Source: Pomphorhynchus laevis (lineage: Eukaryota; Acanthocephala; Palaeacanthocephala; Echinorhynchida; Pomphorhynchidae). From it: a DNA stretch of 64,000 bases. A program made the translations under genes and the position numbers. The stretch spans positions 596,773 through 660,772 of the forward strand of contig WNNJ02002717.1 of NCBI GenBank assembly GCA_012934845.2. The letters run 5' to 3'. Below the pieces are notes generated by a model. It saw only the letters and a list, made by a program, of their open reading frames with translations, was not told the DNA's origin and made no database searches. The first letter of the stretch is position 1. Every line of letters begins with the position of its first letter. This document shows, one piece after another, positions 10,171 to 22,417 of the stretch.

Positions 10171-12019
10171 TTAAAAATAAGAACAGCGCTTAAAATACAA
10201 ACTTTTCAGACCGATTTAAAACATATTTGATCTCTGATCCACTGGGTTTATTAAATAATAAATATTGATATATAACGCTTTCAAATAAACAAAATAAATG
10301 AATATGAAAAACGATTCATGGAAAAATCATGATCCATGTGATTTTCACTATTTGATGAAATCCCTTCGAATACCTGAGGCTTTGACAACAACTATTTTAA
10401 AAGAGCTCATACTCTAGAATAATGTAACATCTAATTTACAATCTATCTACCAACAATCTCATTGAGCAATTTAACTTTATCAATTTATATTTAACAATTT
10501 AAATCGCAAAATTACCTAAATGTAGGCAATATACAACGGACATATTATCTAAGAGAATTCTAGTTTTATTAGCTGTCGGAGTCTGTTATTCGGCCAAACA
10601 CATAGCTGGACATTAGTACTAATTAAACGCTTTAAAGCGTATTGCGTTGTTTTAATATTAATATAGCTTTTAATTAAAAATTAAAAAAGTGTCAAATAAA
10701 TAAAGTTTATTTTAAATTAAAGGTTAATATAGTAAGAAAAAGAATATCGGTTTTATTGTCTTGACATATAAAATAACTATAATATTTTAGTTTTAATACA
10801 TATATGTACAACTTTTGTAAAGTGTGAATGATCTTATAGAAGAAGCCAGTGGCATAAACTACGTTGCATTTCTGTTTTTAAGACAAAGTGTATCTGTACA
10901 ACTTTTTCATATCTGTACAAGTTCAATTTGTACAGCTTTTTCATATCTATTAAGATATACGTATAGTAATTAATATCGGTTATTTTAGAATATTGATGAC
11001 TAATATTATAATTGCCAAAGTTAAACATGCGTATCTACTTTATTATTAAAATCAACTATTGCATCTAAATTATAGAGTAATAATTAATTTGAAGCTGATT
11101 TTATCAAATTATATTTTTTTCTAATAATATGTTACTTGATAAATTAGTTAATTAATTTACAAATATTTACAAAATATTTCATTATATTTATAAATAAAAC
11201 GTAATATTCAAATATGAAACATATATTAACATACAATACTTATATATAATATTAATATATGATCTATAATTAATGATAATTAATACAGAATAATTATTAT
11301 ATTTTATATAATGTCATAATATCATAAATGAAAAATATAATAAATAGTTTGTAATAATCCATTATTCATAAAGAATCATTGAAACTAGATAAAAGAAAAT
11401 ACTAGTTGTTTTCCTCTTTTCTTTGATCTAGCTCCAATAATTCTTAAAATATTATAATATTTTATATAGAATGTATTTACTAAACATTTTTTAGCTGAAA
11501 AAATTTAAATTTATAATTAAAAAAATATGTTAATCATGTAATTTGATTGGAAATTATTTCATCATAATTATTATTCTTATTTCGAGTTCGATTATTCGAA
11601 GAATTAAATAACGTATTTTTATTTTATATTTATCTAGATCATGCAATTTCCTCGGATATTAAAACTGATTTGGGAAATATTTTTAAAAATTCAAAAAATT
11701 AATAATTTGAGGACTTATGCATAAATTATTTGTACAAAGCTTTTCATTTAAAAATTAGTTAGTCAAGTTGATCATTAATCACCTCGACGTTTTAATTAAA
11801 CAACTTAATATTTAGATATAAATGAAATATTTAAATGCTTAACAATTTTAAAGAATTTGTGTGATGTTATAGTTGTAATGGCATGTTTGGTAGTTAAAAG
11901 CTTATTTAAAGTAGATAAGATTAAATTCATATAAAATATTAAGGTGAGTGATGCATTCGTGATAAGGTGTATTGTGTTTAACCGCCTGTTTATGTGATCA
12001 CTGCCGTAATACTCTGTCT

Positions 12020-12440
12020 GAACTAGGACCTGTTTCCTAGCGCAGAAAACGTGAGAGGGTGAAATCTGGAGCACTCGATTTTTGCCACTCTTTCAGCATA
12101 TTTTGCTTGTTTTCTATTCTCATAATAATTACGCAAATCGGTAATCCGTTGGGAATACGATAAGGCAAGTGGGTTATAAATACAAACGTCCATAAAGGAC
12201 CGTGTCATCGTAGATTATTGCATGCTATGTCTAGTCGATCCGACCTCTCTGTGGTTGTACTGATATTATCAAATAACATTAGATCTGGAACTGGTAGGAT
12301 TGACGGCTCAATAATAACATTGGCACACATCACGAATTGCTAACGCGATCTCGTCTCTTATTGTGTTATGTCGTATTAAAGGTATTCCACCAACTTGACA
12401 TGAGAGCACATGTACAATGTTGAAGTTTTGTCCACAAATA
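12020..12440 (-). pseudogene. RLE-type retrotransposon C-terminal fragment
   Basis: The minus strand reads LSCQVGG, IPLIRHNTIRDEIALAIRDV, later DRLDIAC and FMDVCIYNPLAL, then ENRKQAKYAERVAKIE and FHPLTFSALG, in shifting frames. These correspond in order to the zinc block, the endonuclease catalytic acidic positions, the K/R-rich helix and the terminal block of the elements at 45.1 and 50.8 kb. Stops and frame changes make it a pseudogene. It is a third member of one family in this window. Confidence 0.75.
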
Positions 12441-14608
12441 TAATTAGATGGGGTGTTTAGTGGTTCCCATCCTTATCTCTCTTATATCGTGTCTTAAAAT
12501 TGTTGCTTCGATAAGTATCGACCAGCTTGTGTAACAGGAAAAGTGCTGAGCCATAACGAGGTTCCAGAATAATTAGTGATATGTTTTATATTCTCCATTT
12601 ATATTCTTGTTAGTTTGTCAAATACCTGCATTTGCATTTAGTTGTATCGCAATTGTTTTTCTTCTTTTATTTGCAGGGTGATTTTGAACTGAATAATTTC
12701 CCATTGTGAGCAATCGAGGTCGTTCACAGGTGCACACATTCGTAATGAAAATGTCTATTCTTGTGACGTATTTGTTATATTTACAGATAATTGTTAAGGT
12801 TATACTATTAAAAATCATAAGCTTGTTGTTACCTACTAACAATCGTTATTAATCGAACATTAATAATGTTTGATTAATAATTAATATTTAATTAATCAAT
12901 TATTAATTATTAATAATTGTTATTTAATTTTTTATTTAAAACATAAATATTGTTTGGACAAACTTTCTAATCTTTATATTTTATTTCTGTAATGGTCGTC
13001 ATATGCTTTATTAGTGTGAAGCTGATGATAGCAATCCGTTTTCTGAGTAAATTGGTAATAATATAATATTTTAATTAGTAACTTAGTTATTCAAATTTTG
13101 ATTCATAATCCAAATTACTCAAATGAATATGATGTCTTAGCAATAACAATGAGAGATGCCTGCTTTAGTTAATAACTCAAATGTGAAATCAATTGAGAAT
13201 AGCTGTAATTCAATGTGCTACAAATGATGGACAAAAATATTAAATATGAAATGATGTTAGATGCATATAATTTCTAAATAAATATACACAAGACTATACA
13301 AAATAATGAAAGAGTCAAAAGTTTATTGAATTGTTGCTTCATCATTTGATCCAAAACAAAATAAGTTCATCTTGAAATACAATTTTATAAAGAGCGAATA
13401 TTTTTATTTTCTATAAATTAATAAAAAAATATTAATCTGCCTTGGCTTTGAAATTTACCTTTCTTATATTCCAGTAGTTTCGATATAATTTAAGAAGACG
13501 CATCTTTATAGATTATTAAAATTTAAATTTAAATTACCAAAATTTCAGAACCGATGATAGAACAATCTGATTTGAATTTTACAATCGATATATGAATAAA
13601 TTTTGTTTTTTATAAAAACTTAGATAACATCTCTCTAAAAAAGCATTGTAAAAGCACTGTAAAAAGTACGGATAACATCTTCATAAAAAGAATTGTAAAA
13701 CACGAAAATATTTAGTAAACAAATAAATTCAAAAAAATATCGTAAATAATTAATTATTATTTTTTATTTTCAACTTTTAAATAGTTTCTCTATCAAATTT
13801 ATTTTTTGTTTAGCAATTACAGCAAAAGACGGCGAGCAAGATGGGATATAAACCACTTGTCTATAGTTAAATTGAATGATGTTGTGTTTTAGTAGTTCAT
13901 TTAAACGAATAAACTATTTATACTCGTTTTTTTGTCATGCCAGTACGTATTTCACGTATGTACTCCAATTACGTATATTTGAACAATGCACCCTATAAGA
14001 TTTTAAAGTCAGGTACATAATGTTAAAATTGTATATGATACTATTTTATAAATAATATATTAAATTAGCTAACTGAGATGACTAATATACTATAATTTGA
14101 ATTGAACATTGAACTGTATTTTCTAATATTTAATTGGTTTATAATTTAATGAATCTTATTTTAAGGCTATATTTACTTTTTTGTTATTTTTACTAAAAAC
14201 ACATGGTTATCTTAATTAAATATTTTCATAATAAATTATTTTAAATCAAAATCTTTAATTTAATAAATTTGAAATGATCAATAATCTTTTAATTTTGTAA
14301 AAATATCAAAATTGTCATAACTCTACAAATTATAAAAAGCAAATAAATAATTGATAACAATATAAATTATTATATTAATTGATAGTTTTAAAATCATCTT
14401 AACAATTAATAATTAATTGTTAACTAATTATTTATTAATCAATAATGAATCAATAGTTAATAATTAATTTATAATTATAAATAGTTTAATAATTATTTTA
14501 TAATAATTAAATATTTGAATTTCATAAATATTCAAGTCATCAATAAATACAATATATTGTCAGTTCACGTAATTTCAGAAAGCTCTGACATTCATGAAAG
14601 TCACATAG
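12441..14608. other. A+T-rich region upstream of the PIKfyve N-terminal frame
   Basis: No FYVE-type zinc finger, which usually precedes DEP in PIKfyve, is visible here. Near 14579 'gtaatttcag' resembles a splice acceptor, so earlier exons could lie further left or the domain may be absent. The rest is A+T-rich with no supported gene. Confidence 0.5.
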
Positions 14609-16489
14609 TTGGATTCACAAAAAACCTATATTAACAAAAGTAGCGTCATGGACAGGCGTGAACTGTTAAGAATATGGATTATCATATACAGAACTAGTCA
14701 TGGATTAAAGTTTAAATTGCGTCGTCACGGTTTTCGATTTTTTGTCGAGTCTGTTTACGGTAAAGATATCACAGAATGGTTAGAAGCTAATTATCCTGGG
14801 CAGAAAGAAGTAATATTTACGGAACTAATACGACTTGGTTACCTGAAGTGTGTAAGTGACCAGGATAGTAAGGATAATAAAATTTATTTAAACGAGCTGT
14901 ACGCTCCAGGTCCAAACGCAAAGACTGATTCAATTCAAGATGAACCAGATTGGATCCAGGATATTAGCGAAAGTGTATCTTCATCAAATCTAGCTTATTA
15001 TCAGCAACAGAGCAAGCTCATTTGTAAAAGATTACAAGTTGTACCATCACATCAAGTTGACATTTACGCTGGTGTGAATAAGTCCTTTAAATCGGCGTAC
15101 AAATATTCTTCAGCTGGTAGTGAACAAATTGCCATAAGGTATTATGAACATTTGAAGCAACAATTACTTACTAAATACGAATCAAAACTGGTCTCCAAAG
15201 AAGCAATAAATCTACTTCATCTGTGTTTCGAAAAGCTTGTAGATCTCAAGGCTGCTGATTTACATCAACAAGAACATCGTGAATTGAAGGTAAAATGTAC
15301 AGCTAATCATGATGGTTTAATCAATACATTGTCTACTTACCCATCTTGCTTATGCTTAACGAAAAGGCTAGCTATGCATGGCATGTTAAAAAGAAAACGA
15401 AATCCAAAAATACGTATATTTACTAAAGATGATTTTAAAAAATATTCAGATTGGCATAAATTTGAAAACACAATCGATTTCACTCAATATGATATTCTGT
15501 GCATTGAACACTGCCTAGAATACAACAATTTATGTTCGATATGCGATCGTTTTCCAAATTTAATAATTATTCATAATTTCAGCTGTAAACAAATAAAATC
15601 TGTTTTGCGATCGTCCTTAAACAACCACATCATGTCATGTGATGAGTTTATTCAAGATGTTGATTTTTCAATTTTCATTGACCCCCCAAAGCAAAAAGCA
15701 TGTTGTATGGTTATAAAAGCAAACATAAATCGAATTGATTTGATATACCTACGACATGCATGCAAATCGTTTTGGATATTGTTGTACGAAGCAAAATCTT
15801 TGACAAAAGATAACCTAATCCAATTATGCTTTCAAGCAGAAACCGGTGCTAGTACGAAAACACCATTATTATCGTTTAGTCCGTTTATAGAAATCGATAT
15901 TTCACTAAGTACTGAAAAGCCATTGTACTCAGAAACATCTGCAGCTGAATATATAAACGATTTACGTGACTTCAATCAAGAATTCAGTTACGAAGTTAAA
16001 CAAAATGTTCAATATACAAAAAACTATTTGATTGATATCGATTTAAATAGAATTAATTTGAGTAAGTACAATAGATTTCGTGCAGGTAGTCCGTATTCGA
16101 ATTGTGAATGTTTTCAAGCTTCCGTTGATCGCAAAAGTTATCCATTGGAGCAGTTTTATAATGATCCCTACTTGCATCAAAGGATATGGCTTCAATCATG
16201 TATGTACTGCGAGAATGTGATGGGAAAGCGAAAAATAACTCCTTTTATTTGGAAATTGCGAAAAATTAATTTTTATAAATTTGATTTAAATGGTTGTCAT
16301 GATTGCATGTTATCGCAGTTAATGACTAAACAGAATCCGATAATTTTTGGAGACACTTGCATTCTGTGCAAGAAGAAATTTATCGAAGAGAATTTCAAAG
16401 GCCATAAGATCACCTTAGCACATAATGATAGGTGTTTGGTCATAAATTTCATCGAGTCAAATGATGACAATTCGTCCATATTGCATTAA
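14609..16489 (+). CDS. PIKFYVE: PIKfyve/Fab1 phosphoinositide 5-kinase, N-terminal half (DEP + CCT-like)
   Basis: An open frame of 626 codons; the first ATG is at 14648, and the frame is open from 14609, so an upstream exon could join. PIKfyve makes PtdIns(3,5)P2 on endosomes with Vac14 and Fig4. A DEP domain lies at about residues 15-90 (ELLRIWIIIYRTSHGLKFKL ... DITEWL), followed by a DEPDWIQDI motif matching the conserved post-DEP site, and a degenerate CCT/GroEL-like domain at about 190-430 (RNPKIRIF, DILCIEHCLEYNN, LSFSPFIEIDISLSTEK). The frame ends inside the Cys-rich region (CHDCML ... SSILH) at a TAA. The next family residues are encoded at 22418. No FYVE finger is seen. An AATAAA follows at 16597. 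Confidence 0.85.
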   Translation: MDSQKTYINKSSVMDRRELLRIWIIIYRTSHGLKFKLRRHGFRFFVESVYGKDITEWLEANYPGQKEVIFTELIRLGYLKCVSDQDSKDNKIYLNELYAPGPNAKTDSIQDEPDWIQDISESVSSSNLAYYQQQSKLICKRLQVVPSHQVDIYAGVNKSFKSAYKYSSAGSEQIAIRYYEHLKQQLLTKYESKLVSKEAINLLHLCFEKLVDLKAADLHQQEHRELKVKCTANHDGLINTLSTYPSCLCLTKRLAMHGMLKRKRNPKIRIFTKDDFKKYSDWHKFENTIDFTQYDILCIEHCLEYNNLCSICDRFPNLIIIHNFSCKQIKSVLRSSLNNHIMSCDEFIQDVDFSIFIDPPKQKACCMVIKANINRIDLIYLRHACKSFWILLYEAKSLTKDNLIQLCFQAETGASTKTPLLSFSPFIEIDISLSTEKPLYSETSAAEYINDLRDFNQEFSYEVKQNVQYTKNYLIDIDLNRINLSKYNRFRAGSPYSNCECFQASVDRKSYPLEQFYNDPYLHQRIWLQSCMYCENVMGKRKITPFIWKLRKINFYKFDLNGCHDCMLSQLMTKQNPIIFGDTCILCKKKFIEENFKGHKITLAHNDRCLVINFIESNDDNSSILH

Positions 16490-16596
16490 ATTGGGCAAAT
16501 AACGCATATATCGCAATTAGCTTATTTTTTCAATTAGTTTTTATTTTCCTACGCCATTTGTGATAAATGCTATAAGATAGAATTCCAAATTAATTC

Positions 16597-16602
16597 AATA
16601 AA
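16597..16602 (+). terminator. Poly(A) signal AATAAA
   Basis: AATAAA lies 108 bases after the stop of the N-terminal PIKfyve half. It would allow that half to be a free-standing transcript, although A+T-rich DNA yields such hexamers by chance. Confidence 0.35.
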
Positions 16603-16689
16603 ATATACTCCCTAACATCCATAATCAAATAGAATCTACACAATTATTAGAAAATTGAAATATTTATTTTGAAATAATGTTTATAACCA

Positions 16690-16785
16690 GGTATTTTTAT
16701 AAACTGCTTGATAGATAACATACCATGTATTATAATTAAGATTAGAGGTCATCAGGAGTAATAGCTATGTTATCAGGTTTCGATC
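16690..16785 (+). repeat. Dispersed AGAGGTCATCAGGAG element, partial copy
   Basis: Contains 'attagaggtcatcaggag' followed by 'atgttatcaggtttc', matching 10120-10165. Only the 3' part of the element is recognisable here. Confidence 0.7.
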
Positions 16786-17928
16786 TTTGTTTCTGATCTT
16801 CATGTCACTGACGAAGCACTATATAGTATTTATGTATTTTAACGTAATTAATGCCTTAAATAATGCAATCATATAACCCAATACATACATTAATTTTTTT
16901 TATTCAAACGTATGTCTGCCACTGACGAAATACTAATGTATTGATCTAGGGTGCAGATATCAATTAATATGTAATTTATTTTATCAAGATGTCGTAGTAA
17001 AGAAACTAGATTTTGTAATGACATTATTTTTACGGTGAAATTCAATTTTCTTTATTAATAAATAATTGATTTTAACTTAACAAAGTAATCAATATGTTTT
17101 TATGGCTTAAAAAGCTTAAAGTATAATATAAATTCAACCCTTGATAATGGCGAACCATTGAATACTTTGTAGAATATCATTTTTATTTCATTTTGTTAGT
17201 AATTACTAACAGAATTGTTATATTATGTTTTTGCTAGACTGGCTCCGTGTCGTCAAATATCCATGGCAAATTAATCCTTTGAATTTGGTATTATAAACCA
17301 TAAAATCTTCATTAGTCTATTTTTAGTATTTTCCTCGTGTAGTTCTTTCAATCCTACCCGCATCATTGTACACTACAATCTGCGTGTGTGGACCTTAATA
17401 GTAGTGAGCACATGCTTACTTATTCGTGTTTCGGTCCTTTTACTGTTTTTGCTGAACTCCTTGTCGTCGAAATGCTAGTTCTATAGTTGGTGTGGTCGAT
17501 AACTCTTATTCACAATTCAAATCCACCACACACCAAATTTTTATTATTCGTTCCTATGAGAATTCTACATCGGACAGTAAACCGTGACCTTCTTTTTACT
17601 ATTGTGAATATTGCTTACACGATCCGTTATTCTTCATTGGTCGGTTTCATATTTTCCTCGTTTGGTTTTTTTTCAATACTATCCGCGTTACTGTTCACTA
17701 CAATCAGCGTGGGTGAACCCCATCAGCAGTGAGCCCAGGCCTACATTTCATGTTTCGGTCATTTTACTGTTTCTGCTGAACTCCTCGTCGCCGAAATGCT
17801 GGTTTCGAATTGCGAATATAAGTTACCGCCCACGCCAACTATAAAACACTCAAATTGTTTAATTTGGCAAATAAGCTAAATATAAAACAGCATTCCGGCG
17901 ACAAGGAGTTCAAAAAAAAACACAAAAA

Positions 17929-19150
17929 ATGAGTACGAACAAGCGTGTCGGAGGAACAAAGGATTGTAAAAAAAACAGTTTTCCAGTCAATTTTCTAGTA
18001 AAAACAAAGGAACATGACGAAATACAGGTAAATACTGCTCTGAAATCGCCTGTTCCAAAGGTTAGTGAGTTTTCAATTGCTACCAGGCATGGGGAAGTAC
18101 TTCCCCCAATCCCAAAACTAAAAAATCTGATAATTTTAAAGATCAAAAAGCCTATGGAAAGGCATTTATTGTTTAATTTCTTTCTACGGCCGTTTACAGA
18201 GCAACTAACAAACAGAGTCATTTTTAACTCGGTAAACTATACGAAACTGAACAAAGGATTTCGTTTACCACCTCAGACCTCTTAAAGGGTATGTTAAATA
18301 CTTCGAATCTTCACTGTCGGAGTATGGGTCCATATACTCTAAACCCATATTTGCCACGCTAAAAGTATCTAACCTCCCAAGTCAAATGGAAGAGAATGAT
18401 GTCGAGTTGCTAAAAGAAACATACAAAATATCGAACTTCCGTTCAATAATGGGCAAGAGCGGACATCTAATACCAGTTGGATTTTGTTCCGCTTCCCTAG
18501 AGCGGGCTGAGTTGCTGGCTAATTCAGTTTGTAATCCCTTCATGGGATTTAATCTCAGATTTACAATCATTGATAAAGAAGAGTTCACATATCCGCACTG
18601 CAGTCGGTGCCACAAATGGGGGCACTGGGCCTCAAGCTGCAGTGAGTCATCGACATGTGGGGTGTGTGGCTCCCCCCAGTGTCCGGCTTTGTTGACAGGA
18701 GAAAAATGTGTATCCCCTCCATTATGCTCTAACTGTGGGGGGAGCCATCCTGCATGGAGCAGAAAATGCAGACATTTTAAATTATATCAAGGTGGATTTA
18801 ACAAGTCTTCTGCCCAACCGAAATCTGGTACCTTTGCAAATGCTGCCACTCGTACGAGGGATGATGATCTCATGCGAGCAATTGGTATACGTATAGAAAC
18901 AATGTATAAGAAGATGGAAGTTTTAGTATTCTCTGTTGTTGCCACATTCTGTACTAACCCTACTATTCCATCATCAACGGCAATTCCATCATCCAAAAAG
19001 AGGGGGGCTTCGGCTCATCCTATCCCTCCTATCAATATTGGCAATCTCCTGAAGAATAAAAAAATAAGGGGAAATGAAGATGCTGCCCATGGGCAAGTAC
19101 CTGCCCCGGATGGTTCTAGTGACGGGAAAGGGGAACCTTCCCGTTCCTAG
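17929..19150 (+). pseudogene. LINE ORF1 (gag-like, zinc knuckles)
   Basis: Starts at ATG 17929 (MSTNKRVGG) with a Lys-rich N-terminus; the frame stops at 18285 and resumes in another frame through 19150, a single frameshift. The C-terminal half has knuckles CSRCHKWGHWASSC, a CGVCGS block and CSNCGGSHPAWSRKC, typical of RNA-binding ORF1 proteins of I, Jockey and R1 clades. The role is to coat element RNA. The end is rich in Ser and Pro. Confidence 0.8.
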
Positions 19151-19193
19151 CTCCTTCTAGGTAGGCAATCCCACATCAAACTAATCCACCACA

Positions 19194-20282
19194 ATGCAGA
19201 GTAATCGTGAGCCTTTTTCACTGAATATCCTTCAGTGGAATTCGGGAGGTGCTTCTGCCCTTAGACTTCTATCCGGTAGAGATGCAGATGTTATAGTCCT
19301 CCAGGAGACGCGGTCTATCCGTCTACCCCAGGACATTACTCGATTTATCCCAAAGCACATTTGTTCCCACTATACTCCGTACATAACCCCTCCTCACTCC
19401 TCTTCATCTCACGGACTCTTGACCTTAATTAAGTGCTCTTTAAGGTCCTCCCTTCTATTAAACTATTCATGTCCATCCATGTCTTGTTTAGTAGTTTCAC
19501 TCTGTAAGAACGGTAAACGCCTCAGTCTTGCCAATGTCTACATCCGTCCTAGGGAGATACACAAAAATCGTGTCACCCTAGATAGTATTATCGACAGCGG
19601 CTACGACATGATACTTGGAGATTTCAACGACAGAACTGGTCGTTGGATCAATGCAGCACTTCGCAGAGCTAGGAACGGTTATCTTATTCACAAACCACCT
19701 TCCCCTACCTTTCATTGCATATCAACAAATTCAGTCCTCGATATTTTACTGCTTCAATCGAGGTGGTTGTTAAAGCCCCTCTGCACAGAGCAATCGCGCC
19801 ATCAATTGTCCACCTCTCATGACCTAATTCGTTGGAGAATTGAGGAAGATACGTTGCTTCGAAGGAGGTTTCACTTTGATCCGATCAGAGTGGCTTTCTT
19901 TCAAGCGGCTATCCAACTCTTTCCCAGAATAGGAAATGAGAGTATGACCGAATTTAATACCTACCTCTTTTCGCAAGCTGACGCGATTTTATCGACTACT
20001 TATAAAGGTCGTATATACAATCCCACTCCGACGAAACTCAAGGTCCTAGCGAAATTGCTGAACCTCCCTAATCTCTCTGTTTCCGCCAGACAGGCTCTCT
20101 CGAATGAATACTGGAGCACTAGATATAGGTTCCAGCTGAAAAAGGATAGGACGAGTATTGCTCGACTTAGTCCTTCTCAGTCTTCCTTTTGGAAGATTTT
20201 CAAGAAGAAGTTTGTTTGCTGGAAGGATAGAGCATTGGGTTGGATAGGGAATGTAGGCCTTGATAAAGTTTTAGAGGAGTAA
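19194..20282 (+). pseudogene. LINE apurinic-type endonuclease domain
   Basis: FSLNILQWNSGGA near the start, VIVLQETRS (catalytic Glu), and LGDFNDRTGRW (D-x-N motif) are the conserved blocks of exonuclease-endonuclease-phosphatase fold nucleases, which nick target DNA for target-primed reverse transcription. The domain is followed by a linker with a stop at 20282, before the reverse transcriptase resumes in another frame. In the ancestor this was one ORF2. The start ATG follows ORF1 by about 40 bases. Confidence 0.85.
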
Positions 20283-20349
20283 CTAGCCCTACACAACTAC
20301 GGAGCCACTCAATCACCTCAACCAATCCCGCCTTGGTGTAACTTCAGGA

Positions 20350-21684
20350 GTAGGGATCTATCTGTTAACGGATATCCTTAACTCCTGGGGTCCACTCCCG
20401 GGCACCTCCAAATCCATCGCTCCACTTTCTTCTCGGGTCTGTCAGCTTTTGACAGCTGATCAGAGAAGAGAGGTGGCCGTCACAATGCTTTTAGCATCCC
20501 CATCCGATGTAGCAGGCATCAATATTAGTAAGCGTGTTTTTATTCCTAAGAAAAAATCCTGCTCATGCCCTAAAGATCTGCGACCCATTTCGATTCAAAA
20601 TGCCCTCGTGTCAATTTACGAAAAAGCGCTTGCGCGTAAAATCCGCGACCATTTAAGTAGGCGTAATTTGATCCCTCCAAGTTTTCATGGGTTCGTCAAA
20701 GGTCGCTCGGTCCATTCAGCAGTTGGTGAGGTGGATCAGTTTTGTCGGGATAATAGCCATCGTTTAGTTGTGGCTGTTTTCCTTGACTTTTCTGCTGCAT
20801 TTGACCGCATCTCCATTCCTTTTGTGATCTCTTCTCTCAGGTCCCTCGGGTTGCCTGCGAGAATTGTGAACAGAGTGGAGATCTTGCTGTATACCAAGCG
20901 TTTTTACTCTGAAGACGACCCAGATGCGCGTCAGTTCTACCCTATTACGGGTGTGCCTCAAGGTTCCCCACTTTTTCCTATCTTATACCTTGCTGCCTCT
21001 ATTAAATTATTCAAAATATTTAAACGCGAACAACGTCTAGTGGTGTACGCTGATGACACCACAGCCCTGTTCACTGGACACAGGTGTAAAGACGTAGTCC
21101 CTGACATCAGCCGTTTCTTTTCAAGATTAAAAGACCAGCTACCTCAATCCAACCTTATTTTAAACTCTGCAAAATCGCAGGTGGTAGTCTTTCATGGCTC
21201 CCCTGCAACAAAGAAAAAACTTAAGAGACTAGCACTCTCTGCGCTCTCCTCCATATTCGCCTCTGAACCACTCCCCACCTTTACAAGTCGAGTAAAATAC
21301 CTGGGGTTCACCGTTACGGTGAACTGGTCGGCGAAAGCCGATCTGGATAGATTCAAATGTATCCTGAAGAAAGCTAGGTGGGCCCTGAAACGGGCTCAAC
21401 ATCTGTCATTGAAAGGGAAAGCCCAGGTGCGCCTCTGGGGCACTTGGGCTATCTCGGGATTAGTCTTCTTTTCTAGAGGACGTCCCCCAGAGCACAGGCT
21501 AAGGTTTCTTAAGCTCTTCTTATCTCGTTTACCCAGCATAGTCCGTCTCGATTGGATTCTTCGGGGGGGGGGTGAAAGACCCCGGGTGGTTCAGTCGAAA
21601 GGCGGCGTGTTGGATCGGTTGGTGGGCTCAGATCCCCGTGGATTTGAGGCCATAGAAGAGAAAGTAGAAGACATGAATTGTTGA
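20350..21684 (+). pseudogene. LINE reverse transcriptase domain
   Basis: Canonical blocks in order: KKKSCSCPKDLRPISIQNA, AVFLDFSAAFDRISIP (first catalytic Asp), GVPQGSPLFPILY, and VVYADDTTALF (catalytic YADD), then a thumb VKYLGFTV. The open frame runs from about 20449; the stretch back to 20284 is degraded. No RNase H domain follows. A G-run at 21567-21574 in the C-terminal tail is a possible extra frameshift. Confidence 0.9.
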
Positions 21685-22417
21685 AGACCGAAATTGTGCT
21701 GCCGTTTTTTCTGACTATGACATGACTGTCTGTTATTTTTCTTCCATGCTACTTATAGGTTATTGATGTATTTAATAAAATCGTTGTTGTTGACAAGGAG
21801 TTCAGCAGAAACAGTAAAATGACCGAAACACGAAATGTAGGCGTAGGCTCACTGCTGATGAGCCTTACCAACGTTGATTGTAGGGTACAATGATGATGGT
21901 AGGATTAAAAACGAACCATACGAGGAAAATACTAAACCGACCAATTAAGAATAGCGGCTCGTGTATGCAATATTCACAATAACAAAGTTTGAAGGTGTCA
22001 CCCGAATTTTCCTCTAATAGTTTTGCAGCGATCTCAATAGCGTTATTTGTGGGCACATTAGTGAACATCAAAACTATTCATCGTTTTACCCTTTGCATTA
22101 TAGTAACGGATCATTTGAGAGAAATGAATTTCATCGTTAACTGGAACAGTAACGCGGATAGGATTGGAAAAAAAAAACGAAAACCGACCAATGAAGAATA
22201 GCGGTTCCTGTAAACAATATTCACAAAACCATAAAATAATTAAATCCTAACCCCAATTTTTATATCAAACAGTTATAAATTGTCATATTTTTTACTAATG
22301 CAGACACATCTGCATTTTAAAATGATTTTGTTAAAATTACGGAACATTTAAAATGTTTGAAAACAAATATAAAAATAAGCGTAAATAAGTGCTTATTTGC
22401 ATAATTTAATCTGGAAG

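Larger units (their letters stand above)
8533..12019. other. A+T-rich intergenic region with dispersed repeats
   Basis: No gene is supported here. It contains an A+T palindrome cluster (8785-8950), two partial copies of a dispersed element (about 8751-9055 and 9100-9240), a fuller copy (9960-10170), and A+T-rich filler. Short frames such as 10834-11028 on the minus strand have no recognisable content. Confidence 0.6.
17913..21791 (+). mobile_element. Non-LTR retrotransposon (I/Jockey-like, APE type)
   Basis: Flanked by the 13-bp duplication GACAAGGAGTTCA (17900-17912 and 21792-21804). It carries a gag-like ORF with zinc knuckles, an exonuclease/endonuclease-fold ORF and a reverse transcriptase, and ends in a (TTG)n tail. 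Two more decayed copies of the family occur at 33.7-35.0 kb (minus) and 35.25-36.3 kb (plus). It lies in the same orientation as PIKfyve. Several frame breaks make it inactive. Confidence 0.85.
17330..22215. mobile_element. Inverted-repeat element interrupted by a LINE
   Basis: Left arm 17404-17840 holds two direct copies of a unit containing 'ctgaactcctcgtcgccgaa'-like and 'cattggtcggttt'-like stretches. Right arm 21805-22215 holds the complement of the same unit, again about twice (for example 'ccgaccaatgaagaatagcgg' near 22180). Removing the LINE and one target duplication leaves a roughly 1-kb palindromic element without coding capacity, of fold-back type. Confidence 0.7.
16485..22410. 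mobile_element. 5.9-kb insert splitting PIKfyve, with terminal inverted repeats
   Basis: The left edge ATTAAATTGGGCAAATAA (16485-16502) matches the complement of the right edge (22393-22410) at 16 of 18 positions. These edges abut the last codons of one PIKfyve half and the first of the other. Inside are a dispersed-element copy (16690-16785), an inverted-repeat element and a nested LINE. No transposase was recognised. It may be a DNA element, an intron derived from one, or a layered insertion. The short repeat in A+T-rich DNA leaves some doubt. Confidence 0.5.

Noticed and set aside
16441..16489. A GT donor at the end of the first PIKfyve half
   Set aside because: The available GTs (in AGGTGT, GAGTCA, TCGTCC) are in the wrong phase for the AG at 22416, and the earlier ones would remove residues that align with the family.
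17910..18221. 103-residue minus-strand frame
   Set aside because: It lies antisense to the LINE ORF1, which has recognisable domains on the plus strand.
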